From Piscinibacter gummiphilus (GTDB lineage: Bacteria; Pseudomonadota; Gammaproteobacteria; Burkholderiales; Burkholderiaceae_C), in contig NZ_CP015118.1 in assembly GCF_002116905.1 (NCBI RefSeq), positions 1,674,001 through 1,738,000 on the forward strand: a stretch of DNA of 64,000 nt. The letters run 5' to 3'. A program made the translations under genes and the position numbers. Positions 26,001 through 35,058 of this stretch are shown here, one piece after another (position 1 is the stretch's first letter; every line of letters starts with the position of its first letter). A model generated the notes under the pieces. The model worked only from the letters and a program-made list of their open reading frames with translations. It was not told where the DNA came from and did no database searches.

Positions 26001-27255
26001 ACGGGCGCACCTGGTCGAGGTCGGCCTTCACGTCGAAGCGGTCGGCGTCCCAGTGGCCCGAGGCCCGCAGCACGCCGGCGTCGCGCCGGCCGTCGGACAG
26101 CAGGGCCTCGAAGGTGGCGAGGTCGAGCGGGCCGGCGGCACGCGGGCGGCCGCGCAGGTCGACCTTCAGGCTGCGCACCGGCACGTGTCGGTCGACCCAC
26201 GACCCCGGCTTGGCGTTCACGAGGCTGCCGTCGAACTTCAGGCCGCCTTCGGCGCCACGGGCCGGGTCGAGCGGCTCGATGCGCACGTTGCCGGTCAGCG
26301 AGGTCATCGGCGCGCGGGCGCTCATCGCGGAGGCGTCGAAGGCGAGGGTCTTCAGGTCCAGCTCGGACAGCACCCAGGGTTTGTCGGCCTCGATCTTCGC
26401 GGCGGCGTCGAGCGTCTGGCCCTTGCCCTTGACGGACAACGTGGTGTCGAAGCCGGCGAGCGGCCCCTTCGCGCGCAGGCGGCCTTGCCAATCCTTGCGC
26501 AGCGCCGCGGCCCAGGCCGGCAGCGCCTGGCCCGGCGTGGCGCCGGCGGGGTCGGCCTGCACCGCGTCGAGTGCGACGTCGAGTGCCAGGTCGCCCACCG
26601 CGTCGATGTGGCCGTAGCCAGTGACGACCAGCGGTTCGGCGCGCACGCTGACCTGGTCGAACCGGTGCTTGCGGCCTTCGTCCATGCCCATGTGGACGAT
26701 GCCGCGCACGTCGCGCAGCGGGTAGTCCTCGAGGCCGGGCACGAGCAGTTCGCCGGCCTGCAGCTCGCCGATGTCGATCTCGACCGGCAGCTGCAGGTTC
26801 TTCGGCAGCGTGAACGGCTCGTGGGTGTCGCTGGGCGCCACCGTGATGGTCACGCGGGTCGCGTGCAGCGAGGTGGCCTTCAGGCGCGCCCACGTGGCGG
26901 GGTACGGGGTGTAGGCGACCGACAGGCCCTTCCAGACGGGGTCGTCGACCACGATCTTCGTGTGGCCCGACGTGACGATGACCTGCTTCGCGCCGAAGTC
27001 GCCGATGAGCGCACCGGTGGGTTCGATGACCTGCACACCCACGCCGGTGCGCGCGAGGTTCGCGAGCAGCCACGCGGTGCCGCGCGGGCTGGCCGCGGCC
27101 CAGAACACGCCGAACAGCGCGCCGCCGACGAGCAGCAGCGTCAGGGTCATTGCGGCGAGGCCGATCCACAGCCCGATGCGGCGGCGGCGCCGGCGCACCG
27201 CCCGTGGCGTGGGCGCCTCGGCCGGGGTGGGGGTGTCGGGGGTGTCGTCGCTCAT
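23017..27255 (-). CDS. tamB: Translocation and assembly module inner-membrane protein TamB
   Basis: The 1412-residue protein has a cytosolic Arg-rich start, one membrane anchor at about residues 25-50, and a very long beta-helical periplasmic body. It ends in the conserved TamB C-terminal domain (former DUF490), with stretches such as NGTYAAYNQKLIIDRGVITFNGPVNDPRLDIEATR. TamB spans the periplasm, and with TamA it moves lipids or helps outer-membrane proteins assemble. It lies 22 bp behind tamA on the same strand. The length is near the usual 1250-1450. The frame opposite is open but is an antisense shadow. Confidence 0.95.
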   Translation of the reverse strand: MSDDTPDTPTPAEAPTPRAVRRRRRRIGLWIGLAAMTLTLLLVGGALFGVFWAAASPRGTAWLLANLARTGVGVQVIEPTGALIGDFGAKQVIVTSGHTKIVVDDPVWKGLSVAYTPYPATWARLKATSLHATRVTITVAPSDTHEPFTLPKNLQLPVEIDIGELQAGELLVPGLEDYPLRDVRGIVHMGMDEGRKHRFDQVSVRAEPLVVTGYGHIDAVGDLALDVALDAVQADPAGATPGQALPAWAAALRKDWQGRLRAKGPLAGFDTTLSVKGKGQTLDAAAKIEADKPWVLSELDLKTLAFDASAMSARAPMTSLTGNVRIEPLDPARGAEGGLKFDGSLVNAKPGSWVDRHVPVRSLKVDLRGRPRAAGPLDLATFEALLSDGRRDAGVLRASGHWDADRFDVKADLDQVRPSAVDPSLPAMTLTGPIVASGTWPTSADGTRAAIPAFQATAQLNGRLVDLNRAVQVKLEALGDGQRIDVKSFEANAGGAKASLSGNAVRSASAWQVDAKAALTDFDPRLWFPALNSAAWQAGNQSLNLKADVSLAMPHTVPVDKRLGPLLSRVAALRGTAGVEVLPSVLAGVPLTGSLSLKHPGAADVVQADAAVDVDGNTLKASGQIAPDTDGARDRWSATAEIPTVARLGPVLRLVPGAVESGLLDALAGNAGASLDVRGRWPAVDVGGQARVGTLRAGPLALDKADARWAFATRTDAPLDVQVTVDQAGWGTQRTGATSLVLKGTPGNHDLTVHTELKAAPPAWAEGLQQRPPSPTAPPRTLVAGTARGSLSGGPLAGDTGVPLAWKGTLQQFDLRSGQPGAAPWVSTRNVGIEVQAGPVPRFVLSPGRADIVSAGLKWDRIEWQADQGVRTQQLDMQAELEPLSVAPLLARAQPDFGWGGDLRIGGKVNVRQTTEFSADIVLERLSGDLTVTDDGGTQALGLTDLVLSLNVQDGTWTFTQGLAGKQLGVAAGAFVARTSPQRAWPDADAPLTGVFEAQVENLGTWGAWVPAGWRLGGRLRTTASLGGRFGAPEYTGRMVGNGISVRNLLEGVSVTDGEVDISLKGDTARIEKFSARAGAGNVNLAGDAEFGEQPRAALQLTAEKFQLLGRIDRRIVVSGKGDLLLDRDNVKVDGRFGVDEGLIDFTRSDAPALAGDVVVTNRTDNEPVVVPTPQRHRNVSIDLAIDLGRNLKLKGRGIDTGLAGELKISTPNGLPTFNGSIRAENGTYAAYNQKLIIDRGVITFNGPVNDPRLDIEATRPNLDVRVGVAVSGSALNPRVRLFSDPEMSDTDKLSWLMLGRASDGLGTQDTALLQRAALALIAGDNPGVTDQVLHSIGLDDLSVRQTDGDSKDTVVSVGKQISRRWYLGYERGLNATQGTWQLIYRVARRFTLRAESGVDNSLEVIWTWRWD

Positions 27256-27277
27256 CGGGTCGCCAGGATCGCCGTCG

Positions 27278-29146
27278 TCAGAACGCGATGCCCACGCTCA
27301 GGTGGATGCGGAACTTCTGCACTTCCTCGCCATAGGCGAGGTCCACGCGCAGCGGCCCCACGGGGCTGCGGTAGCGGATGCCGAGGCCGTAGCCCAGCAC
27401 CGGTTCGTAAGAATGCCAGGTGTCGGCCGCGTTGCCGGCGTCGAGGAACACGGCCCACCACAGGTTCTCCAGCTTCTGCGAGATGGGATGGGCCAGCTCG
27501 GCGCTGGTGGTCAGCAGCACGCGTCCGCTCGAGACCGCGCCGTCGCGCTGGGGGCCGAGCGTGCGGTAGGCATAGCCGCGCACGGATTCATCACCACCCG
27601 CGCGGAACAGCAGCGGGTCCGGGATGCCCACGCTGTTGCCGGTGAACACCTGCCCGGCCTCGACGCGCAGCTGCGTGTACCACGAGCCGCCGAGCGGCCA
27701 GTAAAGGACGTCGCGGGTGTAGAGGCGCACGAAGCCGCCCGAGTCCGCGTAGTTGGACCGAGCGTAGCCGGCGCCGGTCTCGATGGACACGGTGAGCCCG
27801 CGCGTGGGCAGGATGATGTTGTCGACCTGGCGCCAGACCCAGTTGTAGTTGGCCGACAGGGCCCGGGCGGATTCCTCCACGCCGTTGGCGCGGGTGAGTT
27901 CGCTCGTCAGCCATTCACCGTACATCAGGCGTTCGATGTGCTGGGTGTCGTACGAGCGGCCGGCACGCACCCGGTTGTTGCGCGAGATCTCGCTCGCGGC
28001 GTCTTCCCAGGAGAAGCTCGTCGCGAGCAGCTTGCGGTAGCCGTGTTCGTCGGGGTTCGAGATGAGTTCGCCTTCCCACAGGCGCTTCTTCGAGCCGTAC
28101 TCGATCTTGTTGTAGACCTGCCCGTTCCAGCCGAACGGCCGGCGGTGCCGGTGCTCCAGCGTGACGCTGAAGCGCGTGGCGTCGCTGAAACCGAAGCCGG
28201 TGGTGGCCTGCTGCAGGTTCTGCTCGCGCACGCGCACGCGCACCGGTGCGGCGGCCGCGGTGGCCGGGTCGGGGTCGATGTCCACGGCCACGGTCTCGAA
28301 GAAGTTCAGCTTGAGCAGCCGCTCCTGGAACTCCGTGAGACGCTTCTCGCTGTAGGGGGAGCCGGGCGGCAGTTCGGCGACGTTGCGCACCAGCGCCTCG
28401 TCGTAGCGCGACATGCCTTCGATCACGATGGGACCGATCAGGTACCGCGGGCCGCTGTCGATCTCGCCGGACAGCACCGCGGTGTGCGCGCGGGCGTCCA
28501 CGTGGGCGCTGGTGGCCTTCCACTTGGCCGCCGGATAGCCATCGGACCGCAGGTTCGCCAGCGCCCCGTTCTTCGCGGCGTTCCAGGCCGCCTGGCGGAA
28601 GGGTTCACCGGGCGGCAGGCTCCAGCGTTCCTTGATGCGCTCGAGGAGGGTCAGGGCGTCCTTGTCGCCGGCCTCGGCCAGCCGCTGCAGTTCGCCGTCG
28701 GCCTTCAGGTCGAGTTCGCTGACCGTGGCGCGCGGGCCGGGCGACACCTTCAGGCGGATGAGAGGCAGGCCGTCGGTGGCCGTCTCGCGCGACACCGTGA
28801 CGTCGGCGGCGAAGTAGCCCTCGGTCTCGAGCAGCGTCTTCGCCTGGGCGGGCGATGCGTTCGCGAGGCGGTTGAGTTCGCCTTCGGTGATGCCTTCGGC
28901 CTGCGCTGCGCCCTCGAAGCGGGCGAGGTCGAGGTAGGTGACGAGCAGCGTGCGCAGGTCCCTCGGGGCGTCGACCTCGAGGTGGTAGGTGGCCGCGGCG
29001 GCCGAGGAGGCGGCCGGCGCTGGCGCGGCCGGCGCGTTGTCGGCGGCGGCCGGCTCGTCGCGCCACGGCAGCATGCTGCAGGCGCCGAGGCCGAGACAGA
29101 TCGACGCGCCCGCGACGATGCGGGCCGCGCCACGGACCATGCTCAT
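27278..29146 (-). CDS. tamA: Outer-membrane assembly factor TamA (BamA family)
   Basis: The 622-residue Omp85-family protein has POTRA repeats in roughly its first half and a 16-strand barrel in the rest. Signature barrel motifs include FGFSDATRFSVTLEHRH, the RAGGDESVRGYAY VRGY-type motif, and a C-terminal aromatic residue (VGIAF). Unusually for TamA, the signal peptide carries a lipobox-like LGAC (about residues 20-23) followed by an Ala/Pro-rich linker. The ATG overlaps the stop of the upstream VWA gene (ATGA). It partners TamB downstream. Confidence 0.93.
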   Translation of the reverse strand: MSMVRGAARIVAGASICLGLGACSMLPWRDEPAAADNAPAAPAPAASSAAAATYHLEVDAPRDLRTLLVTYLDLARFEGAAQAEGITEGELNRLANASPAQAKTLLETEGYFAADVTVSRETATDGLPLIRLKVSPGPRATVSELDLKADGELQRLAEAGDKDALTLLERIKERWSLPPGEPFRQAAWNAAKNGALANLRSDGYPAAKWKATSAHVDARAHTAVLSGEIDSGPRYLIGPIVIEGMSRYDEALVRNVAELPPGSPYSEKRLTEFQERLLKLNFFETVAVDIDPDPATAAAAPVRVRVREQNLQQATTGFGFSDATRFSVTLEHRHRRPFGWNGQVYNKIEYGSKKRLWEGELISNPDEHGYRKLLATSFSWEDAASEISRNNRVRAGRSYDTQHIERLMYGEWLTSELTRANGVEESARALSANYNWVWRQVDNIILPTRGLTVSIETGAGYARSNYADSGGFVRLYTRDVLYWPLGGSWYTQLRVEAGQVFTGNSVGIPDPLLFRAGGDESVRGYAYRTLGPQRDGAVSSGRVLLTTSAELAHPISQKLENLWWAVFLDAGNAADTWHSYEPVLGYGLGIRYRSPVGPLRVDLAYGEEVQKFRIHLSVGIAF

Positions 29147-30327
29147 TTGCTCAACAGGCGCATGGCCCCTTCGAGGCCCTGGAGCGTGAGCGGAAACATG
29201 CGGTGGTTCATCAGCTGCTGGACGATGGCGATGCTCTGGCGGTAGCCCCACACGCCTTGCGGCTCGGGGTTGATCCAGGCGTACTTCGGAAAGGCGTTGG
29301 TGAGGCGCTGGAGCCACTCGGCCCCGGCTTCCTCGTTGTTGTATTCGACACTGCCGCCCGGCTGCAGGATCTCGTACGGGCTCATCGTGGCGTCACCCAC
29401 GAAGATCAGCTTGTAGTCCTTGTTGTACTTGCGCAGGATGTCCCACGTGGAGAACTTCTCGCTGTAGCGGCGGCGGTTGTTCTTCCACATGTAGTCGTAC
29501 ACGCAGTTGTGGAAGTAGTAGAACTCGAGGTGCTTGAACTCGGCCTTCGCGGCGCTGAACACCTCCTCCACGCGGTGGATGTGTTCGTCCATCGTGCCGC
29601 CCACGTCCATCAGCAGCAGCACCTTCACCTTGTTGTGCCGCTCGGGCACCATCTTCAGGTCGAGCCAGCCGGCGTTCGCGGCGGTGGAGCGGATGGTGTC
29701 GTCGAGGTCCAGCTCGTCGGCCGCACCCTCGCGGGCGAAGCGGCGCAGGCGGCGCAGCGCCACCTTGATGTTGCGGGTGCCCAGCTCGAGGTTGTCGTCG
29801 TAGTCCTTGAACTGGCGCTGGTCCCACACCTTGACCGCGCTCTTGTTCCGGCTCTTGTCCTGCCCGATGCGGATGCCCTGCGGGTTGTAGCCGTAGGCGC
29901 CGAACGGCGAGGTGCCGCCGGTGCCGATCATCTTGTTGCCGCCCTCGTGGCGTTCCTTCTGTTCCTCGAAGCGCTTCTTGAGCGTCTCCATCAGCTCGTC
30001 CCAGCCCATCTTCTCGACGAGCGCGCGCTCCTCGGGGGTGAGTTCGAGCTCCAGCTTCTTCTTCAGCCATTCGAGCGGGATGTCCTTCGTGAAGTCGGCG
30101 AGCAGCTCGACGCCCTTGAAGTACGCCGCGAAGGCCTTGTCGAACTTGTCGAACTGGCTCTCGTCCTTCACGAGGGACGTGCGGGCGAGGTAGTAGAAGT
30201 CGTCCACCGTGGGGCCGGCCTCGCCGTCGATCACGCCGGCCTGGACCGCCTCGAGCAGCATCAGGTACTCCTTGACGGAGACCTTGAGCTTGGCGGCCCG
30301 CAGGGTGAAGAAGAAGTTGATCAGCAT
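29143..30327 (-). CDS. VWA domain (CoxE-like) protein
   Basis: The 394-residue cytosolic protein has an N-terminal helical domain (LINFFFTLRAAKLKVSVKEYL) and a C-terminal von Willebrand A domain. The metal-site first motif reads LLLMDVGGTMDEH, where classical MIDAS has DxSxS, so the second Ser is replaced here. Such proteins partner MoxR AAA+ ATPases; a MoxR gene lies 4.7 kb away on the same strand. ATG 30327 is preceded by a GGGAG site; another in-frame ATG at 30345 is possible. It overlaps tamA. Confidence 0.88.
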   Translation of the reverse strand: MLINFFFTLRAAKLKVSVKEYLMLLEAVQAGVIDGEAGPTVDDFYYLARTSLVKDESQFDKFDKAFAAYFKGVELLADFTKDIPLEWLKKKLELELTPEERALVEKMGWDELMETLKKRFEEQKERHEGGNKMIGTGGTSPFGAYGYNPQGIRIGQDKSRNKSAVKVWDQRQFKDYDDNLELGTRNIKVALRRLRRFAREGAADELDLDDTIRSTAANAGWLDLKMVPERHNKVKVLLLMDVGGTMDEHIHRVEEVFSAAKAEFKHLEFYYFHNCVYDYMWKNNRRRYSEKFSTWDILRKYNKDYKLIFVGDATMSPYEILQPGGSVEYNNEEAGAEWLQRLTNAFPKYAWINPEPQGVWGYRQSIAIVQQLMNHRMFPLTLQGLEGAMRLLSK

Positions 30328-30592
30328 GGGGTGATTCTCCCGCATCGGGCGGTGCTGGCAGTCGCGAGGGTGTCTCCCGCGGCGAGGTGGCGCGTCGCCA
30401 ATGCTATCCCGGGTGAAAACCCCCAGGCGCCGATTGCGACTTTTCGGACAAAACCGGGCGCCGGTTCCCATGATGCCCGGAAGGGGGGCTTCCGGTCCGG
30501 CGTCCGTGCCTGAAAATGAACGCACAGACAGCGCGGCCGTGCAGGCGCGCCGTCCCGAGCTGGGTCGGATCATCCAGTGTGATCGAGGTGCC

Positions 30593-32515
30593 GTGGCTGA
30601 CTTGTCCTTCGTTCTGCGCGCGTTCGCGCTCGTCTGGCTGCTGGGGTGGTTCAGTGCCCCGGGGATGGCGGCTCCCCTGCCGCCGGCGGCGGTGCTCACC
30701 GCCGGGGACCGTTCGGTGCGGGTCGAGGGCACGGTCGAGCTGCTGTACCAGGCCGAATCGGAGGCGCTGTCGCCGCAGCAGGTGATGTCGCCGGCGCTGG
30801 CCGACCGCTGGGCGGTCTACGCCGGCAAGAAGATCAACCTCTCCCGGCAGCGGCAGCCGGTGTGGATCCGGTTCACCGTGCGCAACGAGGCGCCACCGGC
30901 CAAGGCCTGGGTGCTGGGCATCGAGTGGCCCCTGATCGACCGCGTGGAACTCCACCCGCGGGACCCCGTCACCGGCGAATGGGGCCCGGTGCAGCGTTCG
31001 GGCGCGGCCGTCGCGGCGAACTCGAAGCCGATGAAGGACCCCGCCTTCGTGTTCCCGCTGCGGATCCCCGAGGGCGGGTCGATGCAGTACGTCATGCGGG
31101 TGCAGAGCCATTCCGCCTTCTTCGTGCCGCTGCTGGTGTCCGACGCCACCGAGTTCCAGCAGCGCCGCTTCGACACCGCCGTGCTGATGGGCGTGCTGTT
31201 CGGCGTGCTCGGGGTGATGTTCCTCTACAACGCGGCGCTGGCCCTGTTCGTGAGGGAGCGCAGCTATGCGGTGTACGGCGTCTACCTGCTGACGGTGCTG
31301 CTGTACGAGTTGACCATCACCGGGTACGGGGCCATGTACCTGTGGTCGGACGTGCCGTGGCTGATGCTGCACAGCTACGAGCTGTTCGCCTGCGCGAGCT
31401 TCCTGAGCGCGTCGCTGTTCTTCCGCTACTTCCTGGGCCTGCGCACGGCGCGGCCGGCCCACCTGCGGCGCATCAACACGGCCATCGTCGCCTACTGGGC
31501 TTTCGCGCTTGTCGTCTCGGCGGTGTGGCCCAACCGGGCGCTGTCGGCGAGCATCGCGCTGGTCGGGCTGCTGTCGAGCTTCGTCTGCGTGTACTCGTCG
31601 GTCGTGCTGATCGCCCAGGGCAACCGGTACGCCCGCTACTTCGGCGCCGCCTGGTCGGTGCTGGTGGCCGCCACGGTGGCCTCGCTGCTGTCGCTGTTCG
31701 GGGTGCTCGAGGGCAACTGGCTCACGAACAACGCCCAGCACATCGGCTTCGTCGCGGAGGTGCTGCTGCTGTCGGTGGCGCTCGCCGACCGCATCAAGCA
31801 CGAGCGCGAGGTGCGCGAGGCCGCGCAACGGGAGGCGCTCGAACTGACCAAGCGGGTCGAGGTCGAGCGCGACCAGAAGATCATCGCCCAGGCCCATGCG
31901 ATCGAGGTGCAGCGCAAGGCCAACGAGGACCTGGAGGTGCGCGTGCTCGACCGCACGGCCGAACTCGAGCGTGCGATGAAGAACCTGGAGATCGCCAACG
32001 TCGAGCTGGCCAAGCTCAGCGTCACGGACGCGCTGACCAAGGTGCACAACCGCCGGTACTTCGACGAGGTGCTCGAGAAGGAGTACCACCGATCGGAGCG
32101 CACCCAGGTCCCGCTGGCGGTGGTGCTGGTCGACATCGACCACTTCAAGCGGGTCAACGACACCTGCGGCCACCTGGCCGGCGACGAATGCCTGCGTCTC
32201 GTGGCGACGGCGCTGCGGCAGATGGCCGCCCGGTCCACCGACCTCGTCGCGCGCTACGGCGGCGAGGAGTTCGCGCTGGTGCTGCCGGGGACGGACGCGG
32301 CCCATGCCGTCGAGATGGCCGATCGCGTGCGCCAGGCCGTCGAGGCCATCGACTTCATCTACCGCGGCCGCCGCGTGCCGATCAGCGTGAGCCTGGGTGT
32401 GGTGGCGAAAGTGACCTCGCTGGACCAGCCTCTGACCGATTTCGTGGCCGAGGCGGATGCCGCGCTGTACCGGGCGAAGGACACCGGACGCAACCGCGTG
32501 GTGCTGGCCGCCTGA
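30593..32515 (+). CDS. 7TMR-DISM diguanylate cyclase 1
   Basis: The 640-residue protein has a signal peptide, a periplasmic 7TMR-DISM extracellular domain (about residues 30-190), seven membrane helices (about 200-390), a coiled coil, and a C-terminal GGDEF domain. The active site is GGEEF at 556-560, and an I-site RSTD (547-550) lies five residues upstream, so c-di-GMP synthesis with product inhibition is expected. A GTG start at 30593 follows a GAGGTG site; in-frame upstream ATGs lack support. It is paralogous to the next gene, which begins 6 bp later. Confidence 0.93.
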   Translation: MADLSFVLRAFALVWLLGWFSAPGMAAPLPPAAVLTAGDRSVRVEGTVELLYQAESEALSPQQVMSPALADRWAVYAGKKINLSRQRQPVWIRFTVRNEAPPAKAWVLGIEWPLIDRVELHPRDPVTGEWGPVQRSGAAVAANSKPMKDPAFVFPLRIPEGGSMQYVMRVQSHSAFFVPLLVSDATEFQQRRFDTAVLMGVLFGVLGVMFLYNAALALFVRERSYAVYGVYLLTVLLYELTITGYGAMYLWSDVPWLMLHSYELFACASFLSASLFFRYFLGLRTARPAHLRRINTAIVAYWAFALVVSAVWPNRALSASIALVGLLSSFVCVYSSVVLIAQGNRYARYFGAAWSVLVAATVASLLSLFGVLEGNWLTNNAQHIGFVAEVLLLSVALADRIKHEREVREAAQREALELTKRVEVERDQKIIAQAHAIEVQRKANEDLEVRVLDRTAELERAMKNLEIANVELAKLSVTDALTKVHNRRYFDEVLEKEYHRSERTQVPLAVVLVDIDHFKRVNDTCGHLAGDECLRLVATALRQMAARSTDLVARYGGEEFALVLPGTDAAHAVEMADRVRQAVEAIDFIYRGRRVPISVSLGVVAKVTSLDQPLTDFVAEADAALYRAKDTGRNRVVLAA

Positions 32516-32521
32516 GGCGAC

Positions 32522-34447
32522 GTGACGGCGTCTCCCTTCGAACCGTTTCGCTGGATGTGGCCGCGCCTGGTGCTCGCGGCCCTGGTGGTGTTCCCGCTCC
32601 TGGCGGGGGCGGCCGGGCGGGTGAACGTGCTGGGCGCGGGCGCCGGCGATGTTCGCATCGAAGGCGTGGAGGTGCTGTTCGAGGCCGCGGGCGAACGCCT
32701 GACGGCCGAGGGGGCGATGTCGCACCCGCTGGCGGGCCGCTGGGCGGCCTCTTCGGAAAAGACGATCAACCTGACCCGCGAGGAACGTCCCGCGTGGCTG
32801 CGCTTCACCGTGCGCAACGAGGCGCCAGCGGACAAGCGCTGGGTGCTGGCCATCGAGTGGCCGATGATCGACCGCATCGAGTTCCACACGCGCGAGCCGG
32901 CGTCCGGTGCATGGAACCCGGTGCGCCGCGGCGGCATCGAGGCCGGCACCGCGGCCCGGTGGCTGAAGGATCCCGCGTTCGTGTTCCCGCTGGACATCCC
33001 CGAGGGCGGTGTCCGCCAGGTCGTGCTCCGGGTGGAGAGCCACACGGCCTACCTCGTGCCGCTGGTGGTGTCCGACGCCGCCCGCTTCCAGGCGCGGCGC
33101 TTCGACACGGCCGTGCTGATGGGCGCGCTCTTCGGCGTGATCGGGGTCATGTTCCTCTACAACATCGCGCTGTCGGTCTTCGTGCGCGAGAAGAGCTACG
33201 CGATATACAGCGTGTACCTGCTGTTCGTGCTGCTCTACGAACTCACGGTGACGGGCTACGGTGCGATGTACCTGTGGCCCGGGGCCGGCTGGCTCCTGCG
33301 GCACGACTACGAGGTCTTCTCCTGCGCGAGCTTCCTGGCCGCGACCCTGTTCTTCCGCTTCTTCCTCGACCTGGACCGCGTGCGGCCGCGCTACCTGCGA
33401 CAGGTCAACACGGGGCTGGCGGTGTACTGGGCCGTCGCGCTCGCGGCCTCGGCGGTGTGGCCGAACCGTCCGCTGCTCACGTCGACGGGCCTGATGGGAC
33501 TGGTGTCCGCCGGCATCGGTGTGTGGATGTCGGTGGTGCTGATCCGCCAGGGAAACCGTTACGCCCGCTACTTCGCCGTCGCCTGGGCCATGGTCACCAT
33601 CGGCACGGTGGCGTCGCTGCTGTCGGTGCTCGGGGCGATCGAGGGCGGCTGGTTCGCCGACAACGCCCAGCACATCGGCTTCGCGCTCGAGAGCCTGCTG
33701 CTGTCGGTGGCGCTGGCCGATCGCATCAAGCGCGAGCGCGAGGCCCGCGAACGGGCCCAGCAGCAGGCGCTCGACCTCACCGAACGCGTGCGCCTGGAGC
33801 GCGAGGCGAAGATCGAGGCACAGGCGCAGGCCATCGAGGTCCAGGCCCTCGCCCAGGAGCGGCTCGAGCAGCGGGTGCGCGACCGCACCGCGGAACTCGA
33901 GCGCACGCTCGCGATCCTCGCCCGCGCCAACGAGGAACTGGCACGGAGCAGCGTCACCGACGGGCTGACCGGGGTCTTCAACCGCCGGCACTTCGACGAG
34001 GTGCTGCTGCGGGAAACACGGCGGTCCGGGCGGGCGGGGGTGCCCGTCGCGCTGCTGCTGGTGGACATCGACCACTTCAAGTCGGTCAACGACCGCTTCG
34101 GGCACCTCGCGGGCGACGAGTGCCTGCGCCTCGTCGCGGCGACGCTGCGCCAGGTGGCGGCGCGCGCGAGCGACCTGGTGGCGCGCTACGGCGGCGAGGA
34201 GTTCGCGCTGGTGTTGCCCGGCACCGCGGCCGACCAGGCGCTGGAAGTGGCCGAACGCGTGCGGAGCACGGTCGAGGCCCTCGCGTTCGTCCAGGGCGGG
34301 CAGCGGGTGCCGGTGACCGTGAGCATCGGGGTGATGGCCGCGGTGACACCGTCCGCGTCGGGTGTGGACTGCCTCGTGGCCGGGGCGGACGCCGCGCTGT
34401 ACCGCGCGAAGGCGGCGGGCCGCAACCGGGTGGAACTGGCCGGCTGA
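32522..34447 (+). CDS. 7TMR-DISM diguanylate cyclase 2 (tandem paralog)
   Basis: The 641-residue protein has the same architecture as its upstream neighbour: signal peptide, 7TMR-DISM extracellular domain, seven helices, coiled coil and GGDEF. The GGEEF lies at 557-561 and the I-site RASD at 548-551. Helix motifs such as GVMFLYN and YELTVTGYGAMYLW match the first copy closely, so the pair arose by tandem duplication. GTG 32522 was taken as the start. The two periplasmic domains differ enough to suggest different ligands. Confidence 0.93.
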   Translation: MTASPFEPFRWMWPRLVLAALVVFPLLAGAAGRVNVLGAGAGDVRIEGVEVLFEAAGERLTAEGAMSHPLAGRWAASSEKTINLTREERPAWLRFTVRNEAPADKRWVLAIEWPMIDRIEFHTREPASGAWNPVRRGGIEAGTAARWLKDPAFVFPLDIPEGGVRQVVLRVESHTAYLVPLVVSDAARFQARRFDTAVLMGALFGVIGVMFLYNIALSVFVREKSYAIYSVYLLFVLLYELTVTGYGAMYLWPGAGWLLRHDYEVFSCASFLAATLFFRFFLDLDRVRPRYLRQVNTGLAVYWAVALAASAVWPNRPLLTSTGLMGLVSAGIGVWMSVVLIRQGNRYARYFAVAWAMVTIGTVASLLSVLGAIEGGWFADNAQHIGFALESLLLSVALADRIKREREARERAQQQALDLTERVRLEREAKIEAQAQAIEVQALAQERLEQRVRDRTAELERTLAILARANEELARSSVTDGLTGVFNRRHFDEVLLRETRRSGRAGVPVALLLVDIDHFKSVNDRFGHLAGDECLRLVAATLRQVAARASDLVARYGGEEFALVLPGTAADQALEVAERVRSTVEALAFVQGGQRVPVTVSIGVMAAVTPSASGVDCLVAGADAALYRAKAAGRNRVELAG

Positions 34448-34453
34448 TCCGGG

Positions 34454-35044
34454 TCAGCGCGGCTTCGCGAGCTGCCAGTCGAGGTGCGTGCGCACCGTGG
34501 GCCATTCCGCCGCGGTGATGCTGTAGACGGCGGTGTCGCGCAGGTTGCCGTCGGCCGTGCGCTGGTGCGCTCGCAGGATGCCGTCGAGCTGGGCGCCCAG
34601 GCGCTCGATGGCGCGGCGGCTCTGCTGGTTCAGCCGGTGCGTGCGGAATTCCACCGCGATGCAGTCTAGGCGGTCGAACGCATGCGTGAGCAGCATCCGC
34701 TTGCATTCGGTGTTGAGCGCGCTGCGCTGGACCCGCGTGGCGTACCAGGTGCCGCCGATCTCCAGGCGCTTGTGCACCGGGTCGAGGTTCATCAAACGTG
34801 TCATGCCCACCGGCACGCCCTGGGCGTCGAGCACGGCGAACGGCAGCACGGTGCCGGCGTCACGGTGCTGCAGCAGCTGGGCGATGGTGGCGGCCATGGC
34901 GCCGGGGGAGGGCACGGCCGTGTACCAGAGCTTCCACAGCTCGCCTTCGCGCGAGGCCTCGACGAGGGCGTCGGCCAGGTCGGCCGAGAGCGGCACCAGC
35001 GAGGCGTGCTGTCCGGTGAGCGTGACGGGGGCGAGCCAGGTCAT
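34454..35044 (-). CDS. GNAT-family N-acetyltransferase (RimJ/RimL type)
   Basis: The 196-residue protein shows the RimJ/RimL-like layout: RLMNLDPVHKRLEIGGTWY, then SALNTECKRMLLTHAFD, and VEFRTHRLNQQSRRAIERLGAQLDG. The stretch QSRRAIERLG is the acetyl-CoA-binding and helix region of this group. Such enzymes acetylate protein N-termini or small amines. It follows moxR by 14 bp on the same strand and converges on the second GGDEF gene. The substrate is unknown. Confidence 0.88.
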   Translation of the reverse strand: MTWLAPVTLTGQHASLVPLSADLADALVEASREGELWKLWYTAVPSPGAMAATIAQLLQHRDAGTVLPFAVLDAQGVPVGMTRLMNLDPVHKRLEIGGTWYATRVQRSALNTECKRMLLTHAFDRLDCIAVEFRTHRLNQQSRRAIERLGAQLDGILRAHQRTADGNLRDTAVYSITAAEWPTVRTHLDWQLAKPR

Positions 35045-35058
35045 GACGGCGCCGGAAC

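Noticed and set aside
22975..27645. A 1556-codon open frame on the plus strand opposite tamB
   Set aside because: High GC keeps the antisense frame free of stops. The protein is Arg/Ala/His-rich with no domain pattern, whereas the minus-strand frame is a textbook TamB.
30404..34105. A 1233-codon open frame on the minus strand under the GGDEF genes
   Set aside because: It is the complement of two well-supported GGDEF genes and has low-complexity Arg/His-rich sequence.
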